From Bacilli bacterium (GTDB lineage Bacteria; Bacillota_I; Bacilli_A; RFN20; UBA1709), in NCBI GenBank assembly GCA_017457045.1, contig JAFTIF010000002.1, forward strand, positions 1-64,000: 64,000 nucleotides of DNA. Reading direction: 5' to 3'. The position numbers and the translations under genes were made by a program. Below are positions 43,366 to 55,008 of this stretch, piece by piece. The first letter of the stretch is position 1, and each line of letters begins with the position of its first letter. Below the pieces are notes generated by a model. The model was not told the DNA's origin. It did no database searches and saw only the letters and a list, made by a program, of their open reading frames with translations.

Positions 43366-43387
43366 GTAATTAGGAAGGAGTGATTTT

Positions 43388-43990
43388 ATGCCTCATTACT
43401 TTGAGTATGACCCAAATATGGTCTCTAATAGACATGAAATAAAGTTCGAAATACTCGGTAGAAAATTTAATTTGATGAGTGATAACGGAGTCTTTTCAAA
43501 ATCTGAATTAGATGACGGTACTCGTACGTTAATTGAAACTTCATTTAATCATGGATTAAGTGGAAAAGTATTAGATTTAGGTTGTGCAATTGGTACAGTT
43601 GGATTGGTTTTAAAATCGCTTCTTAATGATTTGCAAGTAACTATGGTAGACGTTCAACATAATGCTGTAGAACTTGCGAAAGAAAATATAAAAAGATTGA
43701 AATTAGATGGGATCGAAGCATATGAAAGTGATGTAGTTGAAAGTGTTCAAACTACTTTTGATTATGTTTTGACAAACCCTCCAATTAGAGCTGGTAAAGC
43801 AGTAGTACATCAATTTTTTGATGGTGCATATAAGGTTTTAAAAAGTAATGGTGTTTTACTAGTTGTAATTAGAAAAAGTCACGGTGCTCCAAGTGCGAAA
43901 GTGTATCTAGAAAACTTTTTTGGGAACTGTGAAATTTTACGTAGAAATAAAGGTTTTTATATCTTGAAAAGTATAAAAAGTTGTGAATAG
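43388..43990 (+). CDS. RsmC-like class I methyltransferase
   Basis: 200 aa. SAM motif I LDLGCAIGTVGLVLK, motif II-like MVDVQHNAVELAKENIK and the N6/N2-guanine type catalytic motif NPPIRAGK. This matches the ybxB/RsmC-like protein always found between rplL and rpoB in Firmicutes, probably an rRNA guanine methyltransferase. The target base is not established by the sequence. It lies after the rplL terminator and before the rpoB promoter. Confidence 0.88.
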   Translation: MPHYFEYDPNMVSNRHEIKFEILGRKFNLMSDNGVFSKSELDDGTRTLIETSFNHGLSGKVLDLGCAIGTVGLVLKSLLNDLQVTMVDVQHNAVELAKENIKRLKLDGIEAYESDVVESVQTTFDYVLTNPPIRAGKAVVHQFFDGAYKVLKSNGVLLVVIRKSHGAPSAKVYLENFFGNCEILRRNKGFYILKSIKSCE

Positions 43991-44023
43991 ATAAATTATG
44001 CACAATTATTTTTTAAATATTTG

Positions 44024-44116
44024 TTGATTATTTGAAAAATATAGTGTATACTTATAAAATGCCTTTATATGCATTTTTTGCGTTTTCACGCGCGCATATA
44101 TGCATGTATGTATAGA
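44024..44116 (+). promoter_or_regulatory. rpoBC promoter and leader
   Basis: TTGATT (44024-44029), 17 bases, TATACT (44047-44052), so transcription starts near 44059. Close to the start site AAAATGC (44056-44062) can pair GCATTTT (44071-44077) with a following T run, and GCG/CGC and GCATATATGC elements follow before the ribosome binding site. The leader may hold an early attenuation step. Confidence 0.65.
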
Positions 44117-44138
44117 AAGAAAAACGGGGTGAATATTA

Positions 44139-47100
44139 GTGGCAACTAAAGTAATTAATCAGCCTAACGTATCTGCTGAAAGAATTGATTTTTCAAAAGT
44201 AAGCGGAACATTACCTCTACCTAACTTGGTAGAAATTCAAACAGCTTCTTTCGCTAAATTCATTGATAGTGGATTGAGAGAAGTATTTAACGATGTATAT
44301 CCAATCGTCTCTCCAGGTGAAGATTTGGAATTACATTACGTATCATGTAGATTTGACGAATCTAAATACTCTGTAGAAGAATGTAAAAATCGTGATATGA
44401 CATATGCTAAACCTTTAAAGGTTACATTACGTTTAATCAACAAAGGTGAAGGCGGAGAAATAAAAGATAGTGAAGTATTCATGGGAGATTTCCCTTGGAT
44501 GACAGAAAGTGGCACATTTGTTATCAACGGTGCTGAAAGAGTTATCGTTTCTCAATTAGTTAGATCACCAGGTGCATACTTCAGCAAGGGTTTAGATAAA
44601 TTTGGTAAAGGATTATATGGTGGTGACATCATTCCTTCACGTGGAACTTGGTTAGAATTCGAATCAGATTCTAAAGAAACTATTTTTGTTCGTGTTGACA
44701 AAACTAGAAAGATTCCAGCAACAGTTCTTTTAGAAGCATTAGGCATTACTTCTAAAGAATATATGATTGAACTATTTGGTGAAAATAGACATTTATTAAA
44801 CACAATTGAAAAAGACAACAGTTTATTAGAAGGAACAAATCCTGAAACAGTTATGAAAATGGCTGCAATGGAAATCCATAGTAAATTAAGACCAGGTGAA
44901 CCAGCTACTGAAGAAGGATCAAAGATTTTATTAAAACAAAGATTCTTTGATGCTAAACGTTATGATTTAGCTAAAGCAGGTCGTTTCAAATTCAATAAAA
45001 AATTAGGTGTTTATAATCGTTTAATTAATCGTGACTTAGCAGAAGACTTATGTGATGTTAATGGTGAAGTAATTTACGAAGCAGGAACACACATTGGTAA
45101 AAAAGAATTAGCATACTTAAAATCAATAGAATTATTCGAAAAAGGTGCTCATAAAGTTGAATTAAACTGCAACACAGAATTAGATGATTCTAATATGGTT
45201 CAAATTGTTAAAGTTTATACAGATGATAAGCATGACAAAGTTACAAATATTATTGGTACTGACTTAAGCATTACTAAGAAACATGTAACAATCCCAGATA
45301 TCGTTGCTACTTTCTCATATATGATGAATATCATCGAAGGTTTCGGTGATACAGATGATATCGACCATTTAGGAAATAGACGTATTCGTACAATTGGTGA
45401 ATTATTACAAAATCAATTCAGAATTGGTCTTTCAAGAATGGAAAGAAGCGTAAAAGAAAGAATGACTATTGCTGAAGCAGGAACAGTTACAGCTCAAAAC
45501 TTAACTAACATCCGTCCTTTAACATCAGCAATCAAAGAATTCTTTGCTTCATCACAATTATCACAATTCATGGACCAAAATAACCCATTAGCAGAATTAA
45601 CAAATAAACGTAGATTATCTGCTTTAGGTCCAGGTGGTTTATCAAGAGAAAGAGCTGGTATGGAAGTTCGTGACGTTCACGTATCTCACTACGGTAGAAT
45701 CTGTCCTATCGAAACTCCAGAAGGTTCTAACATCGGTCTTATCAATAACATGGCAACATATGCTAGAGTTAATGAATATGGCTTTATTGAAACACCATAT
45801 AGAAAAGTAAACAAAGATACTTTACAAGTATTAGAAGAAACTCAATATTTATCAGCTGATGATGAATTTGATGTAGTAATTGCTCAAGCTAACTTAAGAT
45901 TAGGTGAAAACCAAGAAATCTTAGATGACTTAGTAGTTGCAAGACACCGTGGTGAAAATATCATGGCTAAGAAAGAAGACGTTGACTATGTTGACGTTTC
46001 TCCAAAACAAATTGTATCAGTTGCTGCTGCATGTATTCCATTCTTAGAAAACGACGATGGACAACGTGCTCTTATGGGTGCTAACATGCAACGTCAAGCT
46101 GTCCCACTATTAAAACCACATTCTCCATTTGTTGGAACAGGTATGGAACATACAATTGCTAGAGACTCAGGTAGTGCTGTAGTTGCTAAAGCAGATGGTG
46201 TTGTTACATTCGTTGATTCAAGAAAGATTGTTGTTGATGATTTCCAAGGTAATAAACATACATATAATTTACAAAAATATGTACGTTCAAATGCTGGTAC
46301 ATCAATCAACCAAACACCTATCGTTAATTTAGGTGATAAAGTTGTAAGACAACAAATCATCGCTGACGGTCCAGCTATGGAAGGCGGAGACCTAGCATTA
46401 GGTCAAAACGTAACTATCGCATTCATGACATGGAATGGTTATAACTATGAAGATGCTGTTATCATGTCAGAAAGAATGGTTAAAGAAGACGTATACACAT
46501 CAATCCATATTGAAGAATATGACATTGAATGTAGAGATACAAAATTAGGACCTGAAGAAATTACATTAGATATTCCTAACGTAAGTAACGATTCAAAAGT
46601 TAACTTAGACTATAGAGGTATCGTAATTCCAGGTGCTGAAGTTAAAGAAGGAGATATCTTAGTTGGTAAGATTACTCCAAAAGGTCAAGGCGAACCTACT
46701 CCTGAAGAAAAATTATTAATGGCTATCTTTGGTGAAAAAACTAAAGAAGGTAAAGATAACTCATTAAGAGTTCCTCACGGTGGTGCTGGTATTGTCTTAG
46801 ACGTTAAATGTTTCTCAAGAGCAAACGGAGATGAACTTCCTCCAGGTGTAAACGAAGTAGTTCGTGTATACATTGTTCAAAAGAGAAAAATCTCAGAAGG
46901 TGACAAGATGGCAGGACGTCACGGTAACAAAGGTGTTATCTCAAAAATCCTACCAGTCGAAGATATGCCATATTTACCAGATGGCACACCAGTAGATATC
47001 ATGTTAAACCCATTAGGTGTTCCTTCTCGTATGAACATCGGTCAAGTATTAGAAGTACACTTAGGTATGGCATGTAAAAAATTAGGTATTAAAGTTGCAA

Positions 47101-47708
47101 CTCCTGTATTCGATGGTGTTACTAATGAAGAATTATTAGCATTAATGGAAAAAGCGGGTATGGCAAAAGACGGTAAAACAGTTCTTTATGATGGACGTAC
47201 AGGTGAACCATTTGATGAAAGAATTACTGTAGGTGTTATGTATATGATTAAGTTAGCTCACATGGTTGACGATAAGTTACATGCTCGTGCAATTGGTCCA
47301 TATTCAATGGTTACACAACAACCTTTAGGTGGTAAAGCACAAAACGGTGGTCAAAGATTTGGTGAAATGGAAGTTTGGGCATTAGAAGCTTATGGTGCTG
47401 CTCATACATTACAAGAAATCTTAACAGTTAAATCAGATGATATGATCGGTAGATCAAAAACATATGAAGCAATTATTAAAGGATTACCAATTCCTCCAGC
47501 TGGCGTACCTGAATCATTTAGAGTTTTACAAAAAGAATTACAAGCTCTTGCAATCGATGTTAAATTATTAGATGAAAATCTTGAAGAATTAGACATGAAA
47601 GAAATTGCAAAAGAAAACGAAAAAGAAGAACGCAAATTATCTGAATCAGTTCGTGAAGCATTAAGCGATGTACGTACTGAAACAAGATATGTAAGCGACG
47701 ATGAATAA
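44139..47708 (+). CDS. rpoB: DNA-directed RNA polymerase subunit beta
   Basis: 1189 aa, as in Bacillus. GTG start with GGGGTGA eight bases upstream. The rifampicin region is standard ([31 protein letters not shown] around residues 468-497, split here only for length), with [20 protein letters not shown] after it. [14 protein letters not shown] and [20 protein letters not shown] are the conserved active-site and RpoC-contact segments. No insertion is apparent. rpoC starts 14 bases after its stop. Confidence 0.98.
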   Translation: MATKVINQPNVSAERIDFSKVSGTLPLPNLVEIQTASFAKFIDSGLREVFNDVYPIVSPGEDLELHYVSCRFDESKYSVEECKNRDMTYAKPLKVTLRLINKGEGGEIKDSEVFMGDFPWMTESGTFVINGAERVIVSQLVRSPGAYFSKGLDKFGKGLYGGDIIPSRGTWLEFESDSKETIFVRVDKTRKIPATVLLEALGITSKEYMIELFGENRHLLNTIEKDNSLLEGTNPETVMKMAAMEIHSKLRPGEPATEEGSKILLKQRFFDAKRYDLAKAGRFKFNKKLGVYNRLINRDLAEDLCDVNGEVIYEAGTHIGKKELAYLKSIELFEKGAHKVELNCNTELDDSNMVQIVKVYTDDKHDKVTNIIGTDLSITKKHVTIPDIVATFSYMMNIIEGFGDTDDIDHLGNRRIRTIGELLQNQFRIGLSRMERSVKERMTIAEAGTVTAQNLTNIRPLTSAIKEFFASSQLSQFMDQNNPLAELTNKRRLSALGPGGLSRERAGMEVRDVHVSHYGRICPIETPEGSNIGLINNMATYARVNEYGFIETPYRKVNKDTLQVLEETQYLSADDEFDVVIAQANLRLGENQEILDDLVVARHRGENIMAKKEDVDYVDVSPKQIVSVAAACIPFLENDDGQRALMGANMQRQAVPLLKPHSPFVGTGMEHTIARDSGSAVVAKADGVVTFVDSRKIVVDDFQGNKHTYNLQKYVRSNAGTSINQTPIVNLGDKVVRQQIIADGPAMEGGDLALGQNVTIAFMTWNGYNYEDAVIMSERMVKEDVYTSIHIEEYDIECRDTKLGPEEITLDIPNVSNDSKVNLDYRGIVIPGAEVKEGDILVGKITPKGQGEPTPEEKLLMAIFGEKTKEGKDNSLRVPHGGAGIVLDVKCFSRANGDELPPGVNEVVRVYIVQKRKISEGDKMAGRHGNKGVISKILPVEDMPYLPDGTPVDIMLNPLGVPSRMNIGQVLEVHLGMACKKLGIKVATPVFDGVTNEELLALMEKAGMAKDGKTVLYDGRTGEPFDERITVGVMYMIKLAHMVDDKLHARAIGPYSMVTQQPLGGKAQNGGQRFGEMEVWALEAYGAAHTLQEILTVKSDDMIGRSKTYEAIIKGLPIPPAGVPESFRVLQKELQALAIDVKLLDENLEELDMKEIAKENEKEERKLSESVREALSDVRTETRYVSDDE

Positions 47709-47722
47709 GGAGGGTAAGTGAA

Positions 47723-50700
47723 ATGTTTGATATTAATCATTTTTCAGCTATTCAAGTTGGATTAGCATCTCCTGAAAAAATCCGTAGTTGGTCATATGGT
47801 GAAGTAACAAAACCAGAAACAATCAACTATCGTTCACAAAAACCTGAAAGAGACGGCTTATTCTGTGAAAAGATTTTCGGTCCTAGTAAAGACTACGAAT
47901 GTTATTGCGGAAAATATAAGAAAATCCGTTTCTCAGGCATCGTTTGTGAAAAGTGTGGAGTAGAAGTTACTACAAAGTCAGTTCGTAGAGAAAGAATGGG
48001 TCATATCGAATTAGCAACACCAGTTGCACACATTTGGTATTTAAAAGGCATTCCTTCACGTATGGCTCAAGTATTAGATGTTCCACCAAAAGATTTAGAA
48101 GAAGTAATTTACTTTATTTCTCATATCTGTTTAAATCCAGGTAATACAACACTTTTACAAAAAGGTGAAGTATTCGATGAACAAAAAGCTAGACCTAGAT
48201 TTGTATCTATCGTTAGAGATATTCAAGCTACTTTAGATCCTGAAAGCAATGAATATAAAGATGCAAGCTGGTTAGTTGATAAAATGGAAAATACAAAAGA
48301 AGCTTTTGACTTCTACACATATTCAAACTTCATCTCTAAATATACAGGAGCTGAATTCGGAGTAGGTGCTGAAGCAGTTCAACGCTTATTAAAAGAAGTT
48401 GATGTTCAAGCTGAATTTGATAAAGTCCAAAAAGAATTACGTGAAACTCAAGGTCAAAAGAACCAAAAAAGACAAAAACTAATTAAACGTCTAGAAGTTC
48501 TTGAATCATTCCGTCAATCAGATAACAAACCTGAATGGATGATTCTTGATGTTTTACCAGTAATTCCACCAGATTTACGTCCAATGTTAGCATTAGACGG
48601 TGGTAGATTCGCAACAAGTGATTTAAATGATCTTTATAGAAGAGTTATCACTCGTAATATCCGTTTGAAAAAATTATTAGAAATCCACGCTCCAAGCGTA
48701 ATCTTAATGAATGAAAAACGTATGTTACAAGAAGCAGTTGATGCTTTAATCGACAATGGTCGTAGAGCAAAACCTGTAAGTGGTGCATCAGGAAGAACAT
48801 TAAAATCATTATCACACACATTAAAAGGTAAACAAGGTCGTTTCCGTCAAAACTTATTAGGTAAACGTGTTGACTATTCAGGACGTTCAGTTATCGCTGT
48901 TGGTCCATCATTAAAGATGTATCAATGTGGTATTCCTCGTGAAATGGCTGTTCAATTATTTAAACCATTCATCGCAAGTGAAATGATTAAGCAAGGAATT
49001 GCTACAGGTCATAAATTTGCAGACCGTTTAATCGAAAGATATGACGAAAGAGTTTGGGATATTGTTGAACAAGTAATTGTTGACCACCCAGTATTATTAA
49101 ACCGTGCTCCTACATTACATAGACTTGGTATTCAAGCATTCGAACCAGTTTTAGTAGAAGGTAGAGCAATTAGATTACACCCATTAGTAACTCCAGATTT
49201 CAACGCTGACTTCGACGGTGACCAAATGGCTGTTCACGTACCATTAGGTAAAGAAGCAATTGCTGAAGCAAGAAAATTAATGTTAGGCGCTGGAAACATT
49301 TTAGGTCCTAAAGATGGTAAACCTATCGTTACTCCATCTCAAGACATGGTTTTAGGTAACTACTATTTAACTCTTGAAGAAAACCAAGAAGACTTCTGGG
49401 AAAAAGAATATACATCTAGATTTGGTAAAAAACCAGTCGAAGAAATTAAACTTATCGAAGAAGATTTCAAAGGTGCTAACATTGTTGCATTACAATCATT
49501 CTCATTCGATCAAGAAAAAGGTGTATATAACTATAAAGCATTAGCAACATTCTTCCCAATGGAAGATGGTAAAGAAGAAATCGTTAATGTTGAAAAAGAA
49601 GGAACTATCGATCCAAATACAGCAAGTGTTGACGAAAAGATGGTTAACTTAGAAAAAGCAGACAGATATTTCTTATTTGCTAATAGTGAAGGTAAAGTAT
49701 TCTCAACAGTAGAAGATGTAATGTTAGCTTATGAAACTAAACAATTACACATTCATAACAGAATCGCTGTTAGAGCTGCATCTTTAAAGAATTCTACATT
49801 TACTGAAGAACAAAATAAATGCTTCATTATGACAACTCCAGGTAAGATTATTTTCAATAGAATTTTCCCTGAAGGATTCCCATATTTAGCATGTTCTGAA
49901 GCAGCAAACTTCATTGCTACACCAGATAGATTCTTTATCAAACCTGGCGTAAATGTTAAAGAATATATCCAATCACAAAAAGTGAACGGACCTCATAACA
50001 AAAAAGACTTAGGTAAAGTAATCAATGAAATCTTCTCTAGATTCGGAACACATGAAACATCAATCATGTTAGACAAGATGAAAGACCAAGGTTTCCAATA
50101 CGCTACAATTGCTGGTATCACAGTTTCAATTGATGACATCGCAATCGTTCGTGGTAAAGAAAAACTTTACGAAGAAGCTGAAAGAAAAGTTGAATTATAT
50201 AAAGAATTATTCAACCGTGGTTTATTAACTGATGAAGAAAGACATAAACACGTAATCACAATTTGGGAAGATGCTAAGAAAGAAATTCAAAAAATCTTAA
50301 ACATCCAATTAAAGAGTGACGTTAAGAACCCAATCTATATGATGGCTGATTCTGGTGCTCGTGGTAGTGCATCTCACTTCTTACAATTAGCTGGTATGCG
50401 TGGTCTTATGAATAAGCCATCAGGTGATATTATTGAACTTCCAATCAAATCTTGTTTCCGTGAAGGATTAAAGGTTTCTGAATTCTTCATTTCTACTCAC
50501 GGTACTCGTAAGGGTGGTGCTGATACTGCTTTAAAAACAGCTGAATCAGGTTACTTAACAAGAAGATTAGTAGACGTTGCACAAGACGTTATCGTAAGAG
50601 AAGATGACTGTGGTACAGATCATGGTACTGTAGTTTATAAGATTATTGATACATCAGATGGATCAACAATCGAACCATTCTTCGATAGATTAGTTGGTCG

Positions 50701-51781
50701 TTATCCAATGCATGACGTTGTTAACCCAAATACAGGCGAAGTAATCGTTGATAAAGATACAATGATTGATGAAGAAACTGCAAAAATTATCGAAGCTGTA
50801 GGTATTACAGAAGTTGAAATTAGAACATTATTTGGCTGTCAAACACATGATGGTGTTTGTGCTAAATGTTATGGTAGAAACTTAGCAACTGGTTTACAAG
50901 TAACAAGAGGAGAAGCAGTAGGAGTTATGGCTGCTCAATCAATCGGTGAACCAGGTACACAATTAACAATGCGTACTTTCCACACTGGTGGTGTTGCTGG
51001 TGGTAGCGATATCACTCAAGGTTTACCTCGTGTTCAAGAATTATTTGAATCTCGTAACCCTAAAGGTGAAGCAGTTATCTCTGATATCACAGGTACAGTA
51101 AGCATTAATGATGATGATATTGACCGTCCAATCGTTACAGTTGCAAATGAATTAGAATCTATGGAATATGCAATCCCATATGGTGCTAAATTACGTGTAA
51201 AAGATGGCGATAAAGTAAGAAATGGTCAAAAGATCACTGAAGGTGCTATCAACCCTAAACGTTTATTAGAAGTAAGCGATGTTGAAACAGTTGAAAAATA
51301 TATCTTAAAAGAAGTACAAAAAGTATATCGTCCAAAACAAGGTATCGAAATTTCAGATAAACACATCGAAGTTATGGTACGTCAAATGTTTAAGAAAGTC
51401 TTAATCATTGAAGGCGGAGATACAGAATTACTTCCTGGTAGAAAAGTAGACATCTTCCACTTCACAAAAGTCAACCAAGAAGCATTCTTAAACGGCAAAC
51501 GTCCAGCAGTAGCTAGACCAATCGTTTTAGGTATTACAAAAGCTTCATTGGAAACAGAAAGCTTCTTATCAGCTGCATCATTCCAAGAAACAACACGTGT
51601 CTTAACAGATGCTGCTACAAAAGGTAAGATTGACTACTTACACGGCTTAAAAGAAAACGTTATTATCGGTAAATTAATTCCAGCAGGTACAGGATTAAAT
51701 CCAATCGTAACTGAAGAGGAAGAAGTTGAAGTAGAAAACGTTGAAGCTGTAGAAGAAAACTTACAAGAAGTAAACGAATAA
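47723..51781 (+). CDS. rpoC: DNA-directed RNA polymerase subunit beta'
   Basis: 1352 aa, longer than the ~1200 of Bacillus. N-terminal zinc ribbon (CYCGKY ... CEKCG), catalytic loop [12 protein letters not shown] with the three Mg-binding Asp, trigger loop region ([28 protein letters not shown] is present in pieces near residue 1060-1090) and second zinc site (CGTDHG ... [11 protein letters not shown]). Extra length lies partly in residues about 550-680, an acidic stretch between catalytic blocks, and in the acidic C-terminal tail. Confidence 0.98.
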   Translation: MFDINHFSAIQVGLASPEKIRSWSYGEVTKPETINYRSQKPERDGLFCEKIFGPSKDYECYCGKYKKIRFSGIVCEKCGVEVTTKSVRRERMGHIELATPVAHIWYLKGIPSRMAQVLDVPPKDLEEVIYFISHICLNPGNTTLLQKGEVFDEQKARPRFVSIVRDIQATLDPESNEYKDASWLVDKMENTKEAFDFYTYSNFISKYTGAEFGVGAEAVQRLLKEVDVQAEFDKVQKELRETQGQKNQKRQKLIKRLEVLESFRQSDNKPEWMILDVLPVIPPDLRPMLALDGGRFATSDLNDLYRRVITRNIRLKKLLEIHAPSVILMNEKRMLQEAVDALIDNGRRAKPVSGASGRTLKSLSHTLKGKQGRFRQNLLGKRVDYSGRSVIAVGPSLKMYQCGIPREMAVQLFKPFIASEMIKQGIATGHKFADRLIERYDERVWDIVEQVIVDHPVLLNRAPTLHRLGIQAFEPVLVEGRAIRLHPLVTPDFNADFDGDQMAVHVPLGKEAIAEARKLMLGAGNILGPKDGKPIVTPSQDMVLGNYYLTLEENQEDFWEKEYTSRFGKKPVEEIKLIEEDFKGANIVALQSFSFDQEKGVYNYKALATFFPMEDGKEEIVNVEKEGTIDPNTASVDEKMVNLEKADRYFLFANSEGKVFSTVEDVMLAYETKQLHIHNRIAVRAASLKNSTFTEEQNKCFIMTTPGKIIFNRIFPEGFPYLACSEAANFIATPDRFFIKPGVNVKEYIQSQKVNGPHNKKDLGKVINEIFSRFGTHETSIMLDKMKDQGFQYATIAGITVSIDDIAIVRGKEKLYEEAERKVELYKELFNRGLLTDEERHKHVITIWEDAKKEIQKILNIQLKSDVKNPIYMMADSGARGSASHFLQLAGMRGLMNKPSGDIIELPIKSCFREGLKVSEFFISTHGTRKGGADTALKTAESGYLTRRLVDVAQDVIVREDDCGTDHGTVVYKIIDTSDGSTIEPFFDRLVGRYPMHDVVNPNTGEVIVDKDTMIDEETAKIIEAVGITEVEIRTLFGCQTHDGVCAKCYGRNLATGLQVTRGEAVGVMAAQSIGEPGTQLTMRTFHTGGVAGGSDITQGLPRVQELFESRNPKGEAVISDITGTVSINDDDIDRPIVTVANELESMEYAIPYGAKLRVKDGDKVRNGQKITEGAINPKRLLEVSDVETVEKYILKEVQKVYRPKQGIEISDKHIEVMVRQMFKKVLIIEGGDTELLPGRKVDIFHFTKVNQEAFLNGKRPAVARPIVLGITKASLETESFLSAASFQETTRVLTDAATKGKIDYLHGLKENVIIGKLIPAGTGLNPIVTEEEEVEVENVEAVEENLQEVNE

Positions 51782-51785
51782 GAAT

Positions 51786-51816
51786 AAACCTCTAGTAAAA
51801 CTAGAGGTTTTTTTAT
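51786..51816 (+). terminator. Terminator of rpoBC
   Basis: Perfect 10-bp stem AAACCTCTAG/CTAGAGGTTT with loop TAAAA then T run. Confidence 0.92.
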
Positions 51817-51828
51817 TTTTAAATTTTA

Positions 51829-51857
51829 TTGACATTGAACATATATTTAATTATAAT
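51829..51857 (+). promoter_or_regulatory. Promoter of the met transporter operon
   Basis: TTGACA (51829-51834), 17 bases, TATAAT (51852-51857): consensus at both boxes. Confidence 0.85.
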
Positions 51858-51863
51858 TATTTT

Positions 51864-52124
51864 ATAAATTGACATTGAAAAGAAAAGTAATTCATAGATT
51901 TTTATGAGTAGAGAGCTTGGTTAGGTGAAAGCAAGTGATAAAAAGATGAATGAAAATGGTCTTGGAGTCGCATTCTTGATATGTAAGGAATGACGTGTTC
52001 GCCCGTTAAAGCGAGAAGGTATGATTGTACCTAGTAAGGTTAGTCTAGTGATAGACTAATGAATAAAGGTGGTAACACGAAGTATTTACACTCTCGTCCT
52101 TTAAGGAATGAGAGTTTTTTTATT
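51864..52124 (+). ncRNA. T-box leader (Met) controlling metNIQ
   Basis: The T-box core AAAGGTGGTAACACG lies at about 52065-52080 and is followed by a terminator ACTCTC/GAGAGT with inner TCC/GGA pairs (52090-52115) and T run. Upstream lie stem I elements (GAGTAGAGAGCTTGG; AGTGATAAAAAG is the AGTGA-type loop region) with ATG triplets at 51946, 51950 and 51956, one of which should be the Met specifier. The downstream methionine transporter agrees with a tRNA-Met sensor. The gap 51782-52144 is fully explained by terminator, promoter and this leader. Confidence 0.88.
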
Positions 52125-52144
52125 GTTTTATAGGAGGTGTGAAA

Positions 52145-53254
52145 ATGATTAATATCTCACATTTAAAGAAAAATTTCGGTGACTTCGCAGTTTTAGATGA
52201 TGTTTCTTTACACATTGAAAAAGGTGACGTCTATGGAATTCTTGGTTTATCAGGTGCAGGTAAATCAACATTAATTAGATGTATCAATGGATTAGAAACT
52301 CCTGATAGTGGTGAAATTCGTTATAAAGATGAATTGATATTCGGAGAAAATAAACAAATAGATCGCAGTCAAAGAAGAAAAATTGCAATGATTTTCCAAC
52401 AATTCAATTTACTTCAACAAGTTAATGTTTTAAAAAATGTTAATATTGCATTAAGTATTGATTCTAAGCAAAATAACTATGATAAAGAAGAAGTAAAAAA
52501 ACTCAAGGAAAAGTACAAAGTTTTATTAAAGAATTGTTCGAAGGATGAAGCGAAAACTTTAAAAAGAAAATGTAAGGAAGAAATTGCAAAAGTTAAGTAT
52601 AAAGAAGCTTTTGATGCTTTAGAAAAAGTTGATTTAGTAGATAAATGGGATGCATATCCTTCTCAATTATCTGGTGGTCAAAAGCAACGTGTTGCGATTG
52701 CACGTGCTTTAATGACTAATCCTGAAGTTTTACTTTCAGATGAAGCTACAAGTGCATTAGACCCTGAAACAACTACATCAATCCTAAATCTATTAAAAAA
52801 GCTTAATAGAAAATATGGATTAACAATCATACTTATTTCACATCAAATGAATGTAATTCAAGAAATATGTAATAAGGTTGCAATTATTGATAAAGCAAAA
52901 ATTGTGGAGCAAGGATTATTAAGTGAAGTATTTTTAAATCCTAAAACAAGCACTGCCAAAAAATTAATTTATTCAGGAAAATTAAATACTGAATTATCAA
53001 ATGATAAATATATTAGATTAACATTCTCAGGTAATACAGATGAACCATTAATCGCGAACATTGTACAAGATTGTAATATCTTAGTTTCAATTGTATATGC
53101 GAATACATGGTTGGTAGAAGAAAAAATATATGGTCAAATTATCTTTAAACTTCCTTCAAAGACCAAGGATATTCAAAAATTAAAAGATTATTTAGACAAT
53201 AAGAAAGTAGAATACATGGAGGTGGGCAAAGATGAACTTGGAAAATCTATTTAA
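52145..53254 (+). CDS. metN: Methionine ABC transporter ATP-binding protein, with an inserted helical segment
   Basis: 369 aa. Walker A GLSGAGKST (34-42), signature LSGGQKQRVAIARAL (175-189), Walker B VLLSDEATSALD, and a C-terminal NIL regulatory domain (YIRLTFSGNTDEPLIANIV). About 45 charged, helical residues (roughly 105-152, rich in Lys and Glu with Cys131 and Cys143) are inserted in the helical subdomain before the signature; ordinary MetN has a short link there. Start is the ATG at 52145, seven bases after GGAGG; a GTG two codons earlier is less likely. Overlaps metI by 23 bases. Confidence 0.92.
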   Translation: MINISHLKKNFGDFAVLDDVSLHIEKGDVYGILGLSGAGKSTLIRCINGLETPDSGEIRYKDELIFGENKQIDRSQRRKIAMIFQQFNLLQQVNVLKNVNIALSIDSKQNNYDKEEVKKLKEKYKVLLKNCSKDEAKTLKRKCKEEIAKVKYKEAFDALEKVDLVDKWDAYPSQLSGGQKQRVAIARALMTNPEVLLSDEATSALDPETTTSILNLLKKLNRKYGLTIILISHQMNVIQEICNKVAIIDKAKIVEQGLLSEVFLNPKTSTAKKLIYSGKLNTELSNDKYIRLTFSGNTDEPLIANIVQDCNILVSIVYANTWLVEEKIYGQIIFKLPSKTKDIQKLKDYLDNKKVEYMEVGKDELGKSI

Positions 53255-53897
53255 GGCATTTGTTGATACTTTGCTTATGACAGGTATTTCGACGATTCTT
53301 GCCTATATAATCGGCCTTCCTGTAGGTGTGTTATTAAATGTAACTTCTAAAAAAGGAATTAGACCAAATAAAGTAATTAATTCAATCTTAGGAACAATTG
53401 TAAATGTATTAAGATCAATTCCTTGCTTGTTGTTAATTATTATTTTGATTCCTCTTTCTAATGTTATTTTAGGAAAAGGAGAATGGTCAGGACATTGGTA
53501 TAGTATGATTATTCCTCTTGTTTTCACTTCATTTGCATTTGTTGCAAGAATGGTTGAACAAGCATTAAATGAAGTCGATGCAGGAGAAGTAGAAGCTATT
53601 AAATCATTAGGTGCAAGTAACTGGCAATTAATCACTAAAGTTATTATACCTGAATCAAGAACTAGTTTGATTTCTGGTTTTGCAGTTACTATTGTATCTA
53701 TTATTGGATATACATCATTTGCTGGTTATATCGCAGCAGGTGGATTAATTGTTGAAGCATTTAACTTAGGTTATTATGGAACTGATAAGTTAGGAATGTG
53801 GATTTGTGTTATATTTGTAGTTGTTATTGTTCAAGTCTTACAAGAAGCAGGACTTGCTATTGCTAAAAAGGTAGATAAAAGGAGAGTGTTAAAATGA
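53232..53897 (+). CDS. metI: Methionine ABC transporter permease
   Basis: 221 aa, five to six membrane helices. LMTGISTILAYIIGLPVGVLL, RSIPCLLLIIILIPL and the EAA loop EVDAGEVEAIKSLGASNWQLI are typical MetI. It starts inside metN after GGAGGTGGG and ends ATGA, overlapping the metQ start. Its TGA is the only TGA stop among the intact genes of the window; TAA follows in frame three codons later. Confidence 0.95.
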   Translation: MNLENLFKAFVDTLLMTGISTILAYIIGLPVGVLLNVTSKKGIRPNKVINSILGTIVNVLRSIPCLLLIIILIPLSNVILGKGEWSGHWYSMIIPLVFTSFAFVARMVEQALNEVDAGEVEAIKSLGASNWQLITKVIIPESRTSLISGFAVTIVSIIGYTSFAGYIAAGGLIVEAFNLGYYGTDKLGMWICVIFVVVIVQVLQEAGLAIAKKVDKRRVLK

Positions 53898-54709
53898 AAA
53901 AAGTAAACTTATTTCCGGTAGTTTTATTAACTGTTGCATCACTTCTTACTTCATGTGGAAATGATGAAAACACAATTAGAGTTGGTGCATCCCCAACACC
54001 TCATGCTGAAATCTTAAATAGTGATATTGTTCAAGATTATGTAGAAGCACAAGGTTATAAACTTAAAGTTACAATTTATCAAGATTATGTAACACCAAAT
54101 AAGGCTTTAAATGATGAAGGAATTGATGCTAACTATTTCCAACATACTCCATATTTATTAGAAGAAGTTGAAGCTAAAGGTTATGATATAGTTAAAGCTT
54201 GTGAAGTACATTATGAGCCATTAAACCTATATTCAAAAACTAAGGTTGAAGATTTTACAAATAAAACAATTTCTATTATTAATGATGTTTCTAATGTTGA
54301 AAGAGCATTGGCTTTATTAAAAGCAAATAACATTATTGGTGGATACACAATGGATGGATTCAATCCAAGTAAGCCTAATGACTATATTACTGATTCTAAG
54401 GTTACTTTGGAATGTTTAGATCCTGGTTTACTTGCTAATAAAGTAAACGATGATGGTATTGCAGTTATTCCTGGTAACTATGCTTTAACTGCATGGGGAG
54501 CTAGTAAATCTGTAGAATATAAAGTTTTAGGTGAATCTGAAGCTGTAGCTGGTCAAAAAGCAAATATTATTGCTGTAAGAAAAGAAAATTTAAACAGTGA
54601 AAAAACAAAAGTATTATGTGATGCATTATCACAAGCTGCATTAGCTGAATTCATGGTTGAAAAATATGGTTCAACTGTGGTTTATTCATATAAGGATTTT
54701 AGATTATAA
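53894..54709 (+). CDS. metQ: Methionine-binding lipoprotein
   Basis: 271 aa. Signal peptide with lipobox LLTSC, then the NlpA/MetQ fold: IRVGASPTPHAEIL, YVTPNKALNDEGIDANYFQHTPYL, VIPGNYAL. It binds methionine outside the membrane and delivers it to MetI. Translationally coupled to metI and followed by a terminator. The substrate is supported by the Met T-box upstream. Confidence 0.95.
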   Translation: MKKVNLFPVVLLTVASLLTSCGNDENTIRVGASPTPHAEILNSDIVQDYVEAQGYKLKVTIYQDYVTPNKALNDEGIDANYFQHTPYLLEEVEAKGYDIVKACEVHYEPLNLYSKTKVEDFTNKTISIINDVSNVERALALLKANNIIGGYTMDGFNPSKPNDYITDSKVTLECLDPGLLANKVNDDGIAVIPGNYALTAWGASKSVEYKVLGESEAVAGQKANIIAVRKENLNSEKTKVLCDALSQAALAEFMVEKYGSTVVYSYKDFRL

Positions 54710-54719
54710 ACTAATAAAG

Positions 54720-54749
54720 AGATTATAGTATAACTATAATCTTTTTTTT
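54720..54749 (+). terminator. Terminator of metNIQ
   Basis: Perfect 9-bp stem AGATTATAG/CTATAATCT with a 5-base loop then seven T. Confidence 0.9.
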
Positions 54750-54750
54750 A

Positions 54751-54990
54751 TTGACTTATATTATTTATATGATAATATATACATGTAAATTTATAGAGGA
54801 CGCGATGTAGAAGAGTATCTTATCTAGAAGGCATTCAATGATGATATGAAAAAGGCAACCATCGCCGAACGAATTAAGAAGGCGTTTTTAGTTCGTGGGG
54901 TTATAGGAAATACCTATGACACTCCTACTTGATTTAAGTAGAGGCGCTAATATATTACTTATAAGCGTCTTAAAGGCGCTTTTTTTATTG
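54751..54990 (+). ncRNA. Lysine riboswitch with transcription attenuator
   Basis: Promoter TTGACT (54751-54756) and TAATAT (54773-54778). The aptamer runs about 54785-54937: AGAGGACGCG, AGAGTAT, AAAAAGGC, CATCGCCGAA and a late AUAGG/CCUAU hairpin match the order of conserved blocks of the lysine element as in lysC leaders; TAAAT/ATTTA plus TAG/CTA can close P1. Expression platform: CTACTT/AAGTAG and GAGGCGCT (54941-54948) compete with the terminator AGCGTC/GGCGCT plus T run (54964-54987). Excess lysine should switch the gene off. Confidence 0.8.
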
Positions 54991-55008
54991 CCTAGAAAGG
55001 ATTTATTT

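Noticed and set aside
46094..47740. Long minus-strand reading frames within rpoB and elsewhere in the ribosomal protein genes.
   Set aside because: Antisense shadows of strongly codon-biased genes; no family resemblance and no start signals.
49370..49760. Possible mobile insertion inside rpoC causing its extra length.
   Set aside because: The frame is continuous, codon use matches the rest, and length variation in this part of beta' is common; no repeats or foreign domain were seen.
54916..55008. Upstream extension of the NhaC-family gene.
   Set aside because: The segment is the riboswitch expression platform including its terminator; the ATG at 55009 is preceded by AAAGGA.
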